DNA of 64,000 nt, from NCBI GenBank assembly GCA_030847615.1, contig JAUMIR010000003.1, positions 72,798,001 to 72,862,000 on the forward strand, given 5' to 3'. This DNA is from Gambelia wislizenii (lineage: Eukaryota > Chordata > Lepidosauria > Squamata > Crotaphytidae). Position numbers and translations under genes: made by a program. The notes under the pieces are model-generated. The model worked only from the letters and a program-made list of their open reading frames with translations, searched no databases and was not told where the DNA came from. Positions 10,856 through 21,500 of this stretch are shown piece by piece (the stretch's first letter is position 1; each line of letters opens with the position of its first letter).

Positions 10856-11946
10856 CATTAGGACCCCCATATCCATTGGGGATTGGTTCAGGTGGGGGGT
10901 GGATACCAAAAACCACAGATAACAGCGAACATCACTGAAAATAATGGGACTTCTGGTTTAAAATACCATAGAGTTGCCTTGGAGGCATTTTCTAGGAAGA
11001 CTCTATGGTAGGTGTGCTATTTTGTGTCCCGTTGTTAAGCATGGCTTACACCCCACTTCTAGAGACCTCAGAAATTGTGTATTAATAAACTGGTATATTA
11101 ATTGGTTCATTAATGTGGCCTTCCACAAGGGAAAAGGCAGGATGGTCTCAGAAAGGTCATTTGAGTGCCCTGCCTTGCTCTAGGAAAGCCTAAGGCTAAA
11201 AGCCAAAAAGGACACATTTCCCAGGAAAGGGAGACAATGGATGAAATGAAACCTTTGGATGCTGATTTTGAAACTTCCTTTCCTTAATCCCAGACCTTAA
11301 GACACAGGTTGCTCAAGCTTTTAAAATCCAATCACTGGACATTAAGAAACACATTGGCATTTTCCACACCTTTTGTCAAGACCAGGAGACTCATTATGAA
11401 ATCCATGAAGGCTCAGGAAATCTATTGTTTCAACCCATGAAACATCTGATCCCCTCAGGTGTATTTGGAGGTATAAATGACCTCCAAAAATATGCCCATG
11501 TGCACACAGTCAGTTATAGGGGAAACCCTGTCACTCTGTGTTAGCCACCCCAGGTTCCTCCATCCACTCTGCCAGGTTGACTACAGGACAGGTTGTATCA
11601 CCCCAACAAATCCTCTTGCTACCCTCTCTATCCAGATTTTTCCCACTGTTTTTCTATAGTCTGGTGTGAATGCTTTTTCTGGGTGAATGTGTGTGTGTCT
11701 AGTGTTATTTTTGAACTCTTTAAGAAAAACCATACTTAATTTTACATGTGTGTGTATTCCATCCAGATTAGTACTGGTAGACAAAGGTTTTCAAGGTCCC
11801 CTTGTTACCCCCTTTTGCATAGCTAAAGTCGAGTTGCTGCTAATTTCCCCAACATATTAAAAACTCGATATTTTCTTGGAATTTTCCAAGGAACATTTTG
11901 GGTAACACTGTGGATAACTGAATCAGTGGATACAGGGGTCCTACTG
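10856..11946. mobile_element. Tigger/mariner-like non-autonomous DNA transposon, 1.09 kb
   Basis: The ends are inverted: CATTAGGACCCCCATATCCA at the left against TGGATACAGGGGTCCTACTG at the right. TA dinucleotides at 10854-10855 and 11947-11948 fit the TA duplication of Tc1/mariner/pogo transposases. A sub-terminal '..ataacagcgaacatcactg' / 'gtaacactgtggataactg' region also pairs imperfectly. I see no transposase in the interior, so it needs one in trans. Confidence 0.7.
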
Positions 11947-12149
11947 TATAGTTATCCACAGTGAGATACCTGTGATTGTGCTGCATAAATTAGGCAAACA
12001 CCCATAGAAGAGAGGTATTGGTACATAATCAACTGAGTGCTATGCTCATGAACTATAATGAACCAAATTGCTCTCTGCATCATCAACTTTTCTACTAGAT
12101 TTGCTATCTTTATTGTAGCTTTACAGGGGTGGGATTGTATGACTCTCAA

Positions 12150-12262
12150 GGTGTTGAGGGCCTGTAACACCCATCAGCACTAGCTGGCACAGCAAATGGT
12201 GATAAAATGATGGGAGGTGCAGTCCAAGAAAATCTGAAAGATGGCAGGTCCCCCCTCCTGGT
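12150..12262. mobile_element. Probable foldback MITE, family B, degraded
   Basis: 'tgtaacacccatcag' is mirrored by 'tgatgggaggtgcagtccaa', resembling the element at 5937-6085. Degenerate, so boundaries are approximate. Confidence 0.35.
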
Positions 12263-12332
12263 CTGTAATACAATGCTGGATAAAGATGTGTGCATGTATA
12301 AAGGTTTGTGCAATTGTGGACCTAAATGCCCT

Positions 12333-12546
12333 AAACACACTAGATCCTATCTGATCTTGGAAGCTAAGCAAGGTTAGCTCTGGTTAGTACCTGTATGGGA
12401 GACTGCCAATGAATACCAGTTACTGTTGGCTATATTGCAGAGAAAAGAGCTGGCAAACCACTTCTGAGTATTCCTTGCCCAAGAAAACCCTATGAAAGTT
12501 ATGGGGTCACCATAAGTCAACAGGCAACTTTAAGGCACATGCACTC
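12333..12546 (+). mobile_element. 5S-rRNA-derived SINE, copy 1
   Basis: Positions 12350-12420 follow vertebrate 5S rRNA: 'ctgatcttggaagctaagca', then 'ctggttagtac', 'tgggagac' and 'aatacc'. The last part covers the internal C-box promoter region of RNA polymerase III. A body with 'accacttctgagtattccttgcc' and a tail with 'ataagtcaacaggcaactttaaggc' follow. The same body and tail occur at 23208, 39538 (minus), 44812, 53408 (partial) and 59908 (minus). It is a SINE, not a functional 5S gene: the head is mutated and fused to an unrelated body. Confidence 0.85.
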
Positions 12547-13053
12547 ACAAAGAATTGTGCAACTTTTTGCAATAAGGGAACACACAAAATAAGCCCACTC
12601 TCCAATGCATTGCATTGGATATACCATGTGGCTGTATCTGAATCTGTATATGAAAATCAATAGCAATAACAACTAGTGCAGATGCCTGCATAGATCAAGA
12701 CAGAGAAAATGCTTATAGTAAAGCTAGAATTTACAGCAATGTGAAGTCAAAGTGCAGGTGATGCTTTGGCAGTACCACAAAATACTCATAGTTTGTTCTC
12801 TTTTGTCCTCACAAAGCAACATTAATCTGTATTACATATAACTAAACACAGCAGATATACAAAACATTGTCCCTTGCAAACATATTGTGTTTTGTCTAGA
12901 TATAATTGGTCATGCAAATCTTCACCCTGAAAAAACAAAGAGAGCATGGAAAAGTTACCTTTTTGGACTACAATTACCAGAATAACCCAACAGTTTAACC
13001 AGTGACCCAGCTTCCTGGGAGGGAACCCACCCCCCAAAATTAAAAAACCTAAG
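12547..13053. other. Unassigned
   Basis: No recognisable gene. 12957-13015 ('ttggactacaattaccagaa...') may be a MITE remnant, too short to assign. Confidence 0.3.
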
Positions 13054-13055
13054 TA

Positions 13056-13271
13056 CAGTTGTCCCTCTGTATCCACGGATCTGGTATCCACAGATTTATG
13101 TATTCACGGTTTGAAAATATTCTTTAAAAAATAATAATCCAAAAAGCAAACCTTATATAAGGGACACCATTTTGCTATGCCATTGCATATAATGGGACTT
13201 GAGTATTCACGGATTTTGGTATCCACGGGGGGTCCTGGAATCAAACCCCAGTGAATATGAATGGACAACTG
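13056..13271. mobile_element. Tigger-like MITE with TA duplication, copy 1
   Basis: 216 bp bounded by CAGTTGTCC and its reverse complement GGACAACTG, each flanked by TA (13054-13055, 13272-13273). Both halves carry 'tatccacgg' / 'ccacgg' and 'gaatattc' motifs in inverted order. A second copy, in inverse orientation, is at 39844-40072. It is non-coding and was mobilised in trans by a pogo/Tigger-type transposase (inference from ends and TA). Confidence 0.8.
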
Positions 13272-13408
13272 TAAATGACAGGAATATTACCAACATTATT
13301 AGACACTGCATGTTTGAATGATAACAGTATACACACTAACTTGAAAGCTAAGTCCTACCAGGCTGTGGAGTTTATTGGATAGAGATCAGTATCTTTTGAG
13401 TGTTTCCA

Positions 13409-13672
13409 AGGGGCTTACTGCACTCCAAAAAGTATCAATGCAGCAGGAACATTCTGTCTTCTGTGCTGTCTTAACGCATGACATTGTCATTCTTTCAGCA
13501 TTCTTTCATTCTGGTCCCCTGGGTTTTTCCGGTTAGCAAAAAGATGCAGTTTTACTTCGGTTCCCCATGGGACCGGAACAAAAGAACAATGACATCATGC
13601 AGTAAGGCAGCACAGAGGACAGAACATTTCTGTTGCACTGTCACTTTTCTTTGGAGTCTAGTAAGGCCCCAA
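13409..13672. mobile_element. Large foldback element, family F, copy 1
   Basis: The two arms are inverted: 'ggcttactgcactc...' and 'ctggtcccctggg' on the left, 'ccccatgggaccgg' and 'agtaaggc' on the right. Same family as 23516-23793, more diverged. Open frames on both strands here are by-products of the palindrome. Confidence 0.65.
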
Positions 13673-14149
13673 GTATTTGCAGTGTTACACAGGCATTATC
13701 TAATGGTAATCCTATAAAGGATGTCAATACAGTACTGGATTATCAGAACTTGGAAGTAATGGGTTTCAAGTGATGTAGTTATGGGGGTACGGAGGAAATA
13801 AACAAGAGAGCAACATAGTCACATATGAAAAATAGTGTAACAAACAAGAGTGAAGTTATTTTATTGATATAATGTGTTATAGGTTCTACATACTTTTCAG
13901 AAAATACTTTAAAATTTATTTTAGAGGTTTTAGATAGAGATTTCTCAAGTTTTATGCCACTAACTTATCAATCCTAAGGTTTTTTCTCTTTAAAAAAAAT
14001 GAAAAGAGAAAAACAATGCTGTATGACAAATTAGCTCAATGAGCTACTTTCTCAACACAACAATTAATAATAGCACTGTAACAAGTAGTATGAATTAATT
14101 TTAAAAAGTAACTTTCTAAGCTCTGAGTACTAGACTTTTTAATACTTTA
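13673..14149. other. Unassigned AT-rich
   Basis: AT-rich sequence with runs of A and T and no recognisable feature. Confidence 0.3.
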
Positions 14150-14280
14150 CTGCTTTTTATTATTGATATGGCATGTTTTAAATTGTTTTAATTAGTGTTC
14201 TAATGGTGTGTTGGAAGCCACCTTGCAACCTAATCCTGGAAAAAGGATGGGACATAAATCAAATAATGAATAAATGAGTT
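14150..14280 (+). repeat. LINE/SINE 3' end fragment
   Basis: 'tgttggaagccaccttgcaacct' followed by 'gggacataaatcaaataatgaataaatgag' matches the usual 3' end of L2-type LINEs and the SINEs that borrow their tails (coding-poor, ending in (AAAT)n-like sequence). Confidence 0.5.
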
Positions 14281-14977
14281 AATATCACCCACACTGTATG
14301 GTGGGGTGTGTCAGCAGAGAGGTGGACTGAAACTGCAAGATAGTGGTTTGCCAAGACCACCTCATGGCTTTATGGCAGAGGCAAGAGTTGGGCTAGGAAG
14401 TTTCCAATATGGAGCTCATACTCAAGGCCACTGGGGAATGATGAGGAAAACATACAAAGATATAAGCATTCCCCAGACAATTTTGGACTGAACTGTCAAC
14501 TTTTTAAAGGATAGGGAAGTACAGGTGCTCATAGGTGCTCCTCTAGCTAACTGATGCAAAGCTCCTCTTTCTAATCCATGCCCTTTCAAATAAAATAAAA
14601 CATAGTGGATAGAATGCTGATTGTGCACTATGCTAACGGGTGCACTTTTTCCAGGGTTGAGCAGTGGTGGCAAGGGAAGACAACAAAATCTGCTGGCTCC
14701 AAGTGTTTCTCCAATGTCTTATTCCCTTCCTTGCCACAGTGGCTTTTTCCTCCTGCTGCCACTGCCTACAATGGCATAGTTAAGCCAATATATGTCAGGA
14801 TTCCAGCTGATATTCCCCCGCCTTCCCCTCTTTCTACTATTTCTGTTAGAAATAACATTTACTAGACTGGAGGTAATACACAATAAATGTCACCACTCTT
14901 CCAGGCTTTAGGAGGTGCCTGTATCAATATATATTGATACAAGATCAACCCGGCTATATCCTTGGTAACACTGATGA
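14281..14977. other. Unassigned
   Basis: Nothing I can assign. A short inverted 'tatcaatatatattgata' occurs at 14922-14939. Confidence 0.3.
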
Positions 14978-15345
14978 GGAATGGTTTATTTATTTATGTA
15001 CTTATTTTTATTTCCTTCCCTATAGCCAAAGATAAAATCAAGGTGAACAGTTTAAAATAATAAGAATAATTTAAATAATTTAAATTATTTAAATAATTTA
15101 AAGGCTAAAAGTACAATAAAAGTACCATTTAACACTAAAAACAGGACAGATTAAAATCAGTTAAAACCATTTAAAACAACTCATATTGCAAATCTGGGCA
15201 AGATTAATTGTATCCCAAGCATTTTAGTGAATAGGCATGTTTTTACTTGATACTGGACTAACAAGCACCAATCAGGCACCTAAGGGGAGAATATTCCATA
15301 AATGGAGTGCCAGAGCAGAGAAGGTTCTCTATATTCTGGAGGTTG
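14978..15345 (-). repeat. L2-like LINE 3' end fragment (antisense)
   Basis: On the minus strand an end resembling L2 runs from near 15345 ('agaatattccataaatgg', compare the RLWNG-coding stretch of intact L2) to an AAATAAAT-type tail near 14980. Positions 15067-15105 hold a self-complementary AT tract, 'ttaaataatttaaattattt'. No intact frame. Confidence 0.45.
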
Positions 15346-15374
15346 TATAGACGGTGAAAATAATCCTAATAGAA

Positions 15375-15935
15375 TTTGCAGAGAATACCTTTGTCCCAAC
15401 AAGATCCAACTGAGAATCGCTATATTCAGAAAGAGGGAGGCCAAAAACTCAAAAAACTGCAGGGGGTAAGTTTTTGTGTCTTTTCCCAAGGTTTTTTAAA
15501 ATAATCCGTGGAAATGCGCATTCCCGCTTGTTTGGACATCCAATTCACATCTCAGTGCATTCTCAGTGAGGGAGGAAGTGGAAAGCTGATTGGTCAGATG
15601 CAAGCAAGGGGTGGGCTTGCCAGCAATGAACTGGCCAGAAGCGCCATTCTGGGGTTTTGCGTTAGTGATTGTGGGCTTTCTTGCTGCGCTGAGGCAACCA
15701 AACAGCTTTTTCAAGCAGAAGGTTCACTTGTACACCTTTGATTTACAGTTTTTAAAAATACTGTGCAGTGGCAGCAAATTGTGGAAAATAATATGTGAGT
15801 AATTCACTCTTGGCCACCATCTTGATTTGCATGCATGCCTGCATGTGCATTTCAAACATGCATACCGGTGATTTTGCCAAAGGCCGGTGGAGACAAATGA
15901 ATGCTGCTGTGATTTTGCGTTAATGCACAGCAATC
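15375..15935 (+). repeat. Dispersed repeat family R, copy 1
   Basis: Aligns along its length with 19730-20292. Shared blocks are 'gagaatacctttgtcccaacaagat', 'gcagaaggt', 'ggccaccatcttgat' and 'ggtggagacaaa.gaatgctgct' (shown with one differing base). There is no coding potential. Probably a non-autonomous DNA transposon. A weaker, opposite-strand relative may be 18640-19280. Confidence 0.6.
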
Positions 15936-15942
15936 CACATTA

Positions 15943-16621
15943 TACCGTATATTGCTGCATACAAGACTACTTTTTAACACTTGAAAATCTCCTCAAAAGT
16001 GTGGGGGGGGGTGGGCGTATACCCCAGTAATGATACTCCCCTGCTGTGAGAATGATTGAAGTGTAAAATGGCCTGGGCAGTTTTCCCAGCAGATCCTTCC
16101 TCCTGCTGTGAGAATGACAGCTTTGCCTTTGAAGAGTTAAATGGCCCTCCATTTAGCTCAGGAGAGTCAAAATAATGTTTCTTTTCAGGACAAGTTAGCC
16201 TAAAATTAGAATTTCTGGATTCAGACTTATCACTCTGCATCAAGTTTTGTCTATGGTGAAATTCTCTTGTCTACCACTGTGGCTCTAAAATCATTAATGT
16301 GCTCATTCATTAATGTGCTCATTCAAAAATTTGGGATTTGATAGCTTCATATTAACCAACTTATTAATGCAACCTTACTTTCCAAAGATTGAACACCACA
16401 GAGATTTTTCAAAGTATCCCATGCTTTTTTAGCTGTTCTCAGTTCTTTAATTTCACAGACTATTCCATCATCTATAGCCACTGAGCTGGCTGGCTGGTGG
16501 GGGACAGGCTTTCCAGCCAGGTGGCTGGCTTGGGGGGGGGCAAACTCTATATTTTAACTTAAAAATTGGGGGGGTTCGTCTTATGCGCCCAGTCGTCTTA
16601 TAAGCCGGAATATACGGTATC
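15943..16621. mobile_element. Non-autonomous DNA transposon with terminal inverted repeats
   Basis: The left end reads ATACCGTATATTGCTGCATA and the right end CGGAATATACGGTAT. They pair over about 28 bp including '.taagac.ac' (two differing bases dotted). The interior has no transposase. A TA-rich insertion context is likely, but the exact duplication is unclear. Confidence 0.65.
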
Positions 16622-16724
16622 TTCTCCTCTAGACAACCCTTTTAAAACTGCATTAATCTTACAATTGTTGAAATCCTGGAATGCATATCCCTTAATATTG
16701 AAAGGTGTAGCTTGTCAGTCATAG

Positions 16725-17160
16725 AGGGAGCCCTGGCGGTGCAGTGGTTAAATGCCACTACTGCAAGTCACAACGTTGCAAGTTCAATTCCAGAGAGCTC
16801 CAAGGTTCACTCAGCCTTCTATCCTTTCAGTAAATAGGTCAGTAAAATGGGTACCTGGGTTGTTGGGGTTTTTTTGTAAGTTATTTATTACCCATCTCTC
16901 TCCTCAGAATCGGGGCGGGGTACAGCATCACAAAGAATACAATACAATGCATCACAATACATTATTATGCAGTACAATTCAATATAGTACATTCAATACA
17001 ATACTATTAATTACAATTGGGGGCAATTAGGTAACACACATTGGAAACGTCTTAACGTGGTGTAAATGTGTAAATTTCTATTGCTTAACCAATTTGTAAA
17101 CCACTCTGAGAGCCTTTGTGGCCAAACAGCGGGGAATATATAAATAAATAAATAAAAATA
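16725..17160 (+). mobile_element. tRNA-type SINE, interrupted
   Basis: The head 'gagccctggcggtgcagtgg' (A-box-like) and 'gcaagttcaattccag' (B-box-like, GGTTCGANTCC type) form a split pol III promoter. The body ends '...ttgtaaaccactctgagagcc' and a (TAAA)n tail. Comparison with the copy at 56642-56918 shows an extra block of about 150 bp at roughly 16873-17024. Confidence 0.8.
16873..17024 (-). repeat. L2-like 3' end inserted inside the SINE
   Basis: Contains 'ttatttattacccatctctctc' style L2 tail in antisense, followed by an 'atacaatacaat' tract. It splits the SINE between 'gggtacctgggttgttgg' and 'ggcaattaggtaacacaca', which are contiguous in the copy at 56642-56918. Confidence 0.6.
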
Positions 17161-17765
17161 GAGGGGTGAGAAAAGTAATGCCTGTAGAAGTTCTCCACCA
17201 TTGTGAAAGGTAAAAGTGGCTTGTCCTCCATTACATTTCATCATTTTATACAGGTGGATTTTCCATTTACCATGTACCTGATCACATTCAGGGTATGGTT
17301 GCCAAGGAAATATATTCTAGATAGGATCAATCCATATCTAAAGCTGAGGTCGTGGAGACAAAGACCTAAATTCTCTTTCTGTCCAGACCAGAGTAGCATA
17401 GCCTCCAACATTTCACAGATGAAAACTGGGACAGAAATGGCCAAGTAACGTCAGAGTGTGCTCAAGGTGGCAAAAATTATTAAAGAGAAAGAACACACAA
17501 GCTAGGGGAGGCTACAGGCTTTTTCCTGAGTGTACAGGGGAAGGGCAAGATTCCATCTATCCTCTCCTCTTCCCTGGAAATAATTGACTGCAAACTACTT
17601 TTGAACTCTGAACTCAGTTTGCAGCAACTGAAATAAGCCAAGGCCAAAGGGAGAAAATGGGAGGAAGGGAGAAAAATTGGGACATTTTAAAAACAGCTGA
17701 AAAAATGGAATAAGAAAAGATTAATTGTGACTATCCCTGCCAAATTGGGGCAGTTGCAGGATATA
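17161..17765. other. Unassigned
   Basis: Nothing recognisable. Short frames here lack splice-site support. Confidence 0.3.
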
Positions 17766-17885
17766 GAGTAGACCCATTTAATTCATTAAATTTATCTATG
17801 TGTTGACTCACCATTCAACGATTGACTGAATAGGTCTACTGTAGTTGGGACTAACCAACAGGATGCAAGCCAAAGACTGGGAAGT
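17766..17885 (+). repeat. Dispersed repeat Y, copy 1
   Basis: Shares 'gactcaccattcaa', 'tagttggga.taaccaacag' and 'caagccaa' (one base dotted) with 34695-34800. Family not recognised. Confidence 0.5.
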
Positions 17886-17979
17886 TTAAATAATAGAATT
17901 CAGGAGGATTGCCTCCCCCCCCCGCCCCCAAACATACATGAGATCAGACCACAGTACTTCTTGCTACTTCAACCAAGGC

Positions 17980-18312
17980 TAGGTTCACACTTTTTTTTAA
18001 GGTGGTAAAGTTCACACGCAGTAACTTGCCATCTCATTTTCACATGAGGAACCATTTGTGTGAAAACAGTCCCTATGTGAAAAAGTGAGATATTAGCTTG
18101 TCAGGGGGGGAAAAATGCTTGAAAAGTTGACAATGTGATAGGAGAAACGTCATGTACAAATCAGACCTGAAACAGTTACTTTTCTAGCATTTGACTCAAC
18201 TGTCATTGAAATTCAAAGACAGTTTACATTAAGCATTTGGCCTGACATACTTATCAAAGAACATAAAATACTGTCTGGAAACATGTGAGACATTTTTGTA
18301 GGTGTGAACATT
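17980..18312. mobile_element. Putative MITE with 'ggttcacac' inverted ends
   Basis: The left end 'aggttcacactt' pairs with the right 'taggtgtgaacatt'. The interior carries a second inverted pair around 'ctcattttcacatgagg' and 'gtgaaaaagtgag'. Non-coding. Superfamily not determined. Confidence 0.5.
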
Positions 18313-18639
18313 TAAATATATAGCCCACCTGCAACTCAGTGGTTGAACCAAGTAAGAACTATGTTGTTGTGGGGGTTCATTGATATTGCATGAATTTTAG
18401 CCTCATTACACCTCTGTGTCTTGCATTGGAAGTAGCTCCAAAGAAGACTGAGGGTAAGATCAGGCAAGCCCTGATCTATCACACCTTGGTGTGATATGAT
18501 GTTTAGAACTAGAAATATTTGAAACCAGGAGTGCAACAGTTATTATCAGCTCTGATCCCTAATTTGTCTGGTCCTAAACTGGTTTAGGAAAGGGATTTAG
18601 GTCTATCAACTGATGATTCTGGTTCCATCTAAACAAGGG
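18313..18639. other. Unassigned
   Basis: Nothing recognisable. Confidence 0.3.
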
Positions 18640-19280
18640 GGGAAATACGATCTCCTCCGAAGAAGCAGTCATTCGCAGCACTGCAACCTGTCTTAATGGT
18701 CAATAGTCCCCCAAACCTTGCATGCCCCCTAGCCAAGATGGTGGCTGCAAGTGATTTACTTGCACTTTTAAATCTGCTGCCACCATTAAAAAAAAAAAAA
18801 AGTTTACCATGGTGTACACATGTGGTATTTCATATTTATGAAAAGAAAAAAAGAAGAAAAGAGTAAAAGATTGCCATTTTATCGACTTACCGGACCCTTG
18901 CTTAGCCAAAAATCCAACATGGTGGCAGCAGGCGCTTTCCCTGTTTGCTAGTCCTGCCCCCATGTTCATCTAGCCAATCAGCTTATGCTGCCTCGTCATA
19001 GCAATGCAAATGTGACTAGCCTAATGACTGCACACTTGCATGCCCTATGGGGCTTTTTAAAAACTCTGAGAAAGCTCGGAAGGCTTCCCTTCAGAGCTTT
19101 ATGGCGGATTTGACTGCTCTCCTTCTGAATGAGATGTATTGATGCAAATGTCCGTTTGGACAGATCGCCTTCCATGCAATTGCCATTTGGATTATTTTCC
19201 CCGTTTGGACAGCACCAAAATGTGGGGGAAACAGTGGAGCAAAATTCCTATGTGGACCTTCTGTGCAAAGGTTGGAGAAC
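18640..19280 (-). repeat. Possible relative of repeat family R (antisense)
   Basis: On the minus strand, 'agctgattggctagatg', '.agcaaacagggaaagcgcc' and 'gccaccatgttggat' resemble blocks of 15375-15935 in the same order. Similarity is partial, so this may be only a related family. Contains a poly-A tract at 18786-18801. Confidence 0.35.
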
Positions 19281-19729
19281 ATGGTCTGAATCTTCTACAC
19301 TGGTGGTACTGTACTCCAGTATGTTCAGCATAAATAAACCATTATATGTCAAAAACCTGTTGGAGAGGTTGTACAACCTCAGGCACATATTTTCACCTTC
19401 GATGGTCCTGTCCCCCAATTTTTAATTTCTGGGTTTTGGTCTCCAAGGAAATTGAAGTGATTACCTAATTGAGAATAAACTGAGCAGCAGAATTAGTTCT
19501 TTTAACTATTTTCTGTGAAAGCAATATAATTTTGTTACACAAAAAATCAATTATAGTTTCCTACGTTTGACAGCAAAACAAGAGATTGTGTAAAACTGGG
19601 AATAAAGTAAAATTCTATTAGTAAGTCAATGAAAATTTAGTCTTCTGTTATTATGGAGAAACTTAGAGCACATGTTAAGCCACGAATATAGTTCTTGGTG
19701 TTGTCTAGATGATGAAAAAAACTCTTCAT
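19281..19729. other. Unassigned
   Basis: Nothing recognisable. Confidence 0.3.
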
Positions 19730-20292
19730 AGAATGCGAGGAGAATACCTTTTGTCCCAACAAGATATCACTGTGATTTGTCATTTTTGGAAGGAGAGGGG
19801 CCAAAAATTGCAAAAACTATGTGGGAAAAGCCTTCGCAGCTTTTCCTGTATTTTTAAAATAATGCAAGGAAATGTACATTAGCACTCATTAGGACAACAA
19901 TTTGATTTGCTGCACATTCTTGGAGAGGGTTGAACTGGAGATCAGATTGGTTGGACATGCGCAGGGGGGAGGGCTTCAAGGCAAGGTAGCACCCAGAAGC
20001 ACCCTGTTGGATTTTTGCATTACCTTTTTTACTGCGCCAAGGTGCCCAAATACTTTTTTTAAGCAGAAGGTCACAGTTGCGCAGCACCTTTGCTGTAATG
20101 TTAAAAAAAATACTGTGTTTCAGCAGCAACATATAACACACTAATTTATGGCCACCATCTTGATTCGTGAGCACGTAAACTTCAAACGCAGATAGCTTAT
20201 CAGCCTATTGTTTTTTCTGAAAGGCTGTGGAGACAAAGAAATGCTGCTATGAATTTGCAATAATGTGTAGGAATGAGCATTATATCATCTCA
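19730..20292 (+). repeat. Dispersed repeat family R, copy 2
   Basis: Collinear with 15375-15935: 'gagaatacc', 'tgtcccaacaagat', 'agcagaaggtcac', 'ggccaccatcttgattc' and 'gtggagacaaagaaatgctgc'. No coding capacity. Confidence 0.6.
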
Positions 20293-20846
20293 TCTAGACT
20301 AGCCCCTTGAATGAGGAAAATAAATTCTTCAATATCCGGTTTCCTTTTGTTTCCTATGTCAACTGTATTATTATTGATCTTCCCTTCCCTGATTCTGTTG
20401 TGGATTTATGGGAAAACATTCTAATGTGATCTTTTACTTATTTTTTATGTTTGTTTGTATTTGTAGCTTAACACTAATCCATGCATATATACATTAAAAT
20501 TTAAGCAACTCAGTGTAGTGCTTTATATAAAAAGGTCCTGGTTCAGTTTCTGGCATCTCCAACTAGAAAGATCAGGTGGAAGGTGATGTGAAAGATTTCT
20601 GCTGGACAGCCACTGCTAGTCAGGGGGGGGGGGATGTTCTGATATGAGGCAGGTTCCTACCAGTGAAGGAGAAAGACACTAAACCAAAACCAAACAAAAC
20701 AAAACCCACTGTTCTGCATTAAACTAAAACAAGTTCTAGCTTAACATCCACAGGGCCATCCCAACTAATAGGAAGGAATGAGAAGGCTGCCTCAGGGGGC
20801 AAATATCAGGGAGTAATGGTGAACTGATGGGAGGACTGATATCTGT
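20293..20846. other. Unassigned
   Basis: Nothing recognisable apart from short homopolymer runs (G8 near 20623). Confidence 0.3.
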
Positions 20847-21070
20847 GGCCACATCCACACTACACAAATAATCCAGTTTGAAATTGGATGATTTGCCATG
20901 GCTCCTTTCCATGGAATCCTGAGAATTGCAGTTTGGTGAGACACCAACACTCTTTGGCAGAGAAGGCTAAAGCCCTAATAAAACTACAAATCCCAGGATT
21001 CAATAGGAAGGAGCCATGGTAAATAATCCTGTTTCAAACTGGATTATTTGTGTAGTGTGGATTTAGCCCC
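20847..21070. mobile_element. Palindromic MITE, family P, copy 1
   Basis: Nearly a perfect inverted repeat. 'ccacactacacaaataatcc' at the left is mirrored by 'ggattatttgtgtagtgtgg' at the right, and inner arms 'ccatggctcctttcc' / 'ggaaggagccatgg' and 'cctgagaattgcagttt' / 'aaactacaaatcccagg' also pair. A second copy is at 34935-35126. Non-coding. Confidence 0.8.
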
Positions 21071-21390
21071 AGTGTGTCACACAATCTGCTCTGTACCTCT
21101 TCAGTTTAGCCAGCCGCCCTCACAGGCAGTACAAAAATATTCTGTCCCATTAGCAGTTTGAGGCAATATTCAGTTCCCAGCATGTTTGGCTTCCACATGT
21201 GGAATTGCCAGGGCGGGAGGGGACGCTTCCTCACAGGCTGCAAAATGCTTTGGACCTGGTCTGTCTTATTCTCAGTCCTAAATTGTCATTGGTGTGTCCT
21301 TTAAATGTGATAAACAGCTAGCAGCTGATCCTTTGCCTGAGAAAACAGTAAGCCCAAACCAGATCTAGGCTGTTTTAAATATCACTGAGC

Positions 21391-21500
21391 CCAGAGCTTA
21401 AAGTTACTTTTTGAACGATAAGTTCCAGAATCCCCAAGCTAGTATGCATCCCATTGGCTGGGGGATTCTGGGAGTTATAAACTAAAAAACTGACACATAC
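21391..21500. mobile_element. Foldback MITE, family A, copy 2
   Basis: 'cagagcttaaagttactttt' leads into 'agttccagaatcccc', mirrored by 'gggggattctgggagttata' and 'actaaaaaactg'. Same plan as 1497-1629. Confidence 0.55.
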
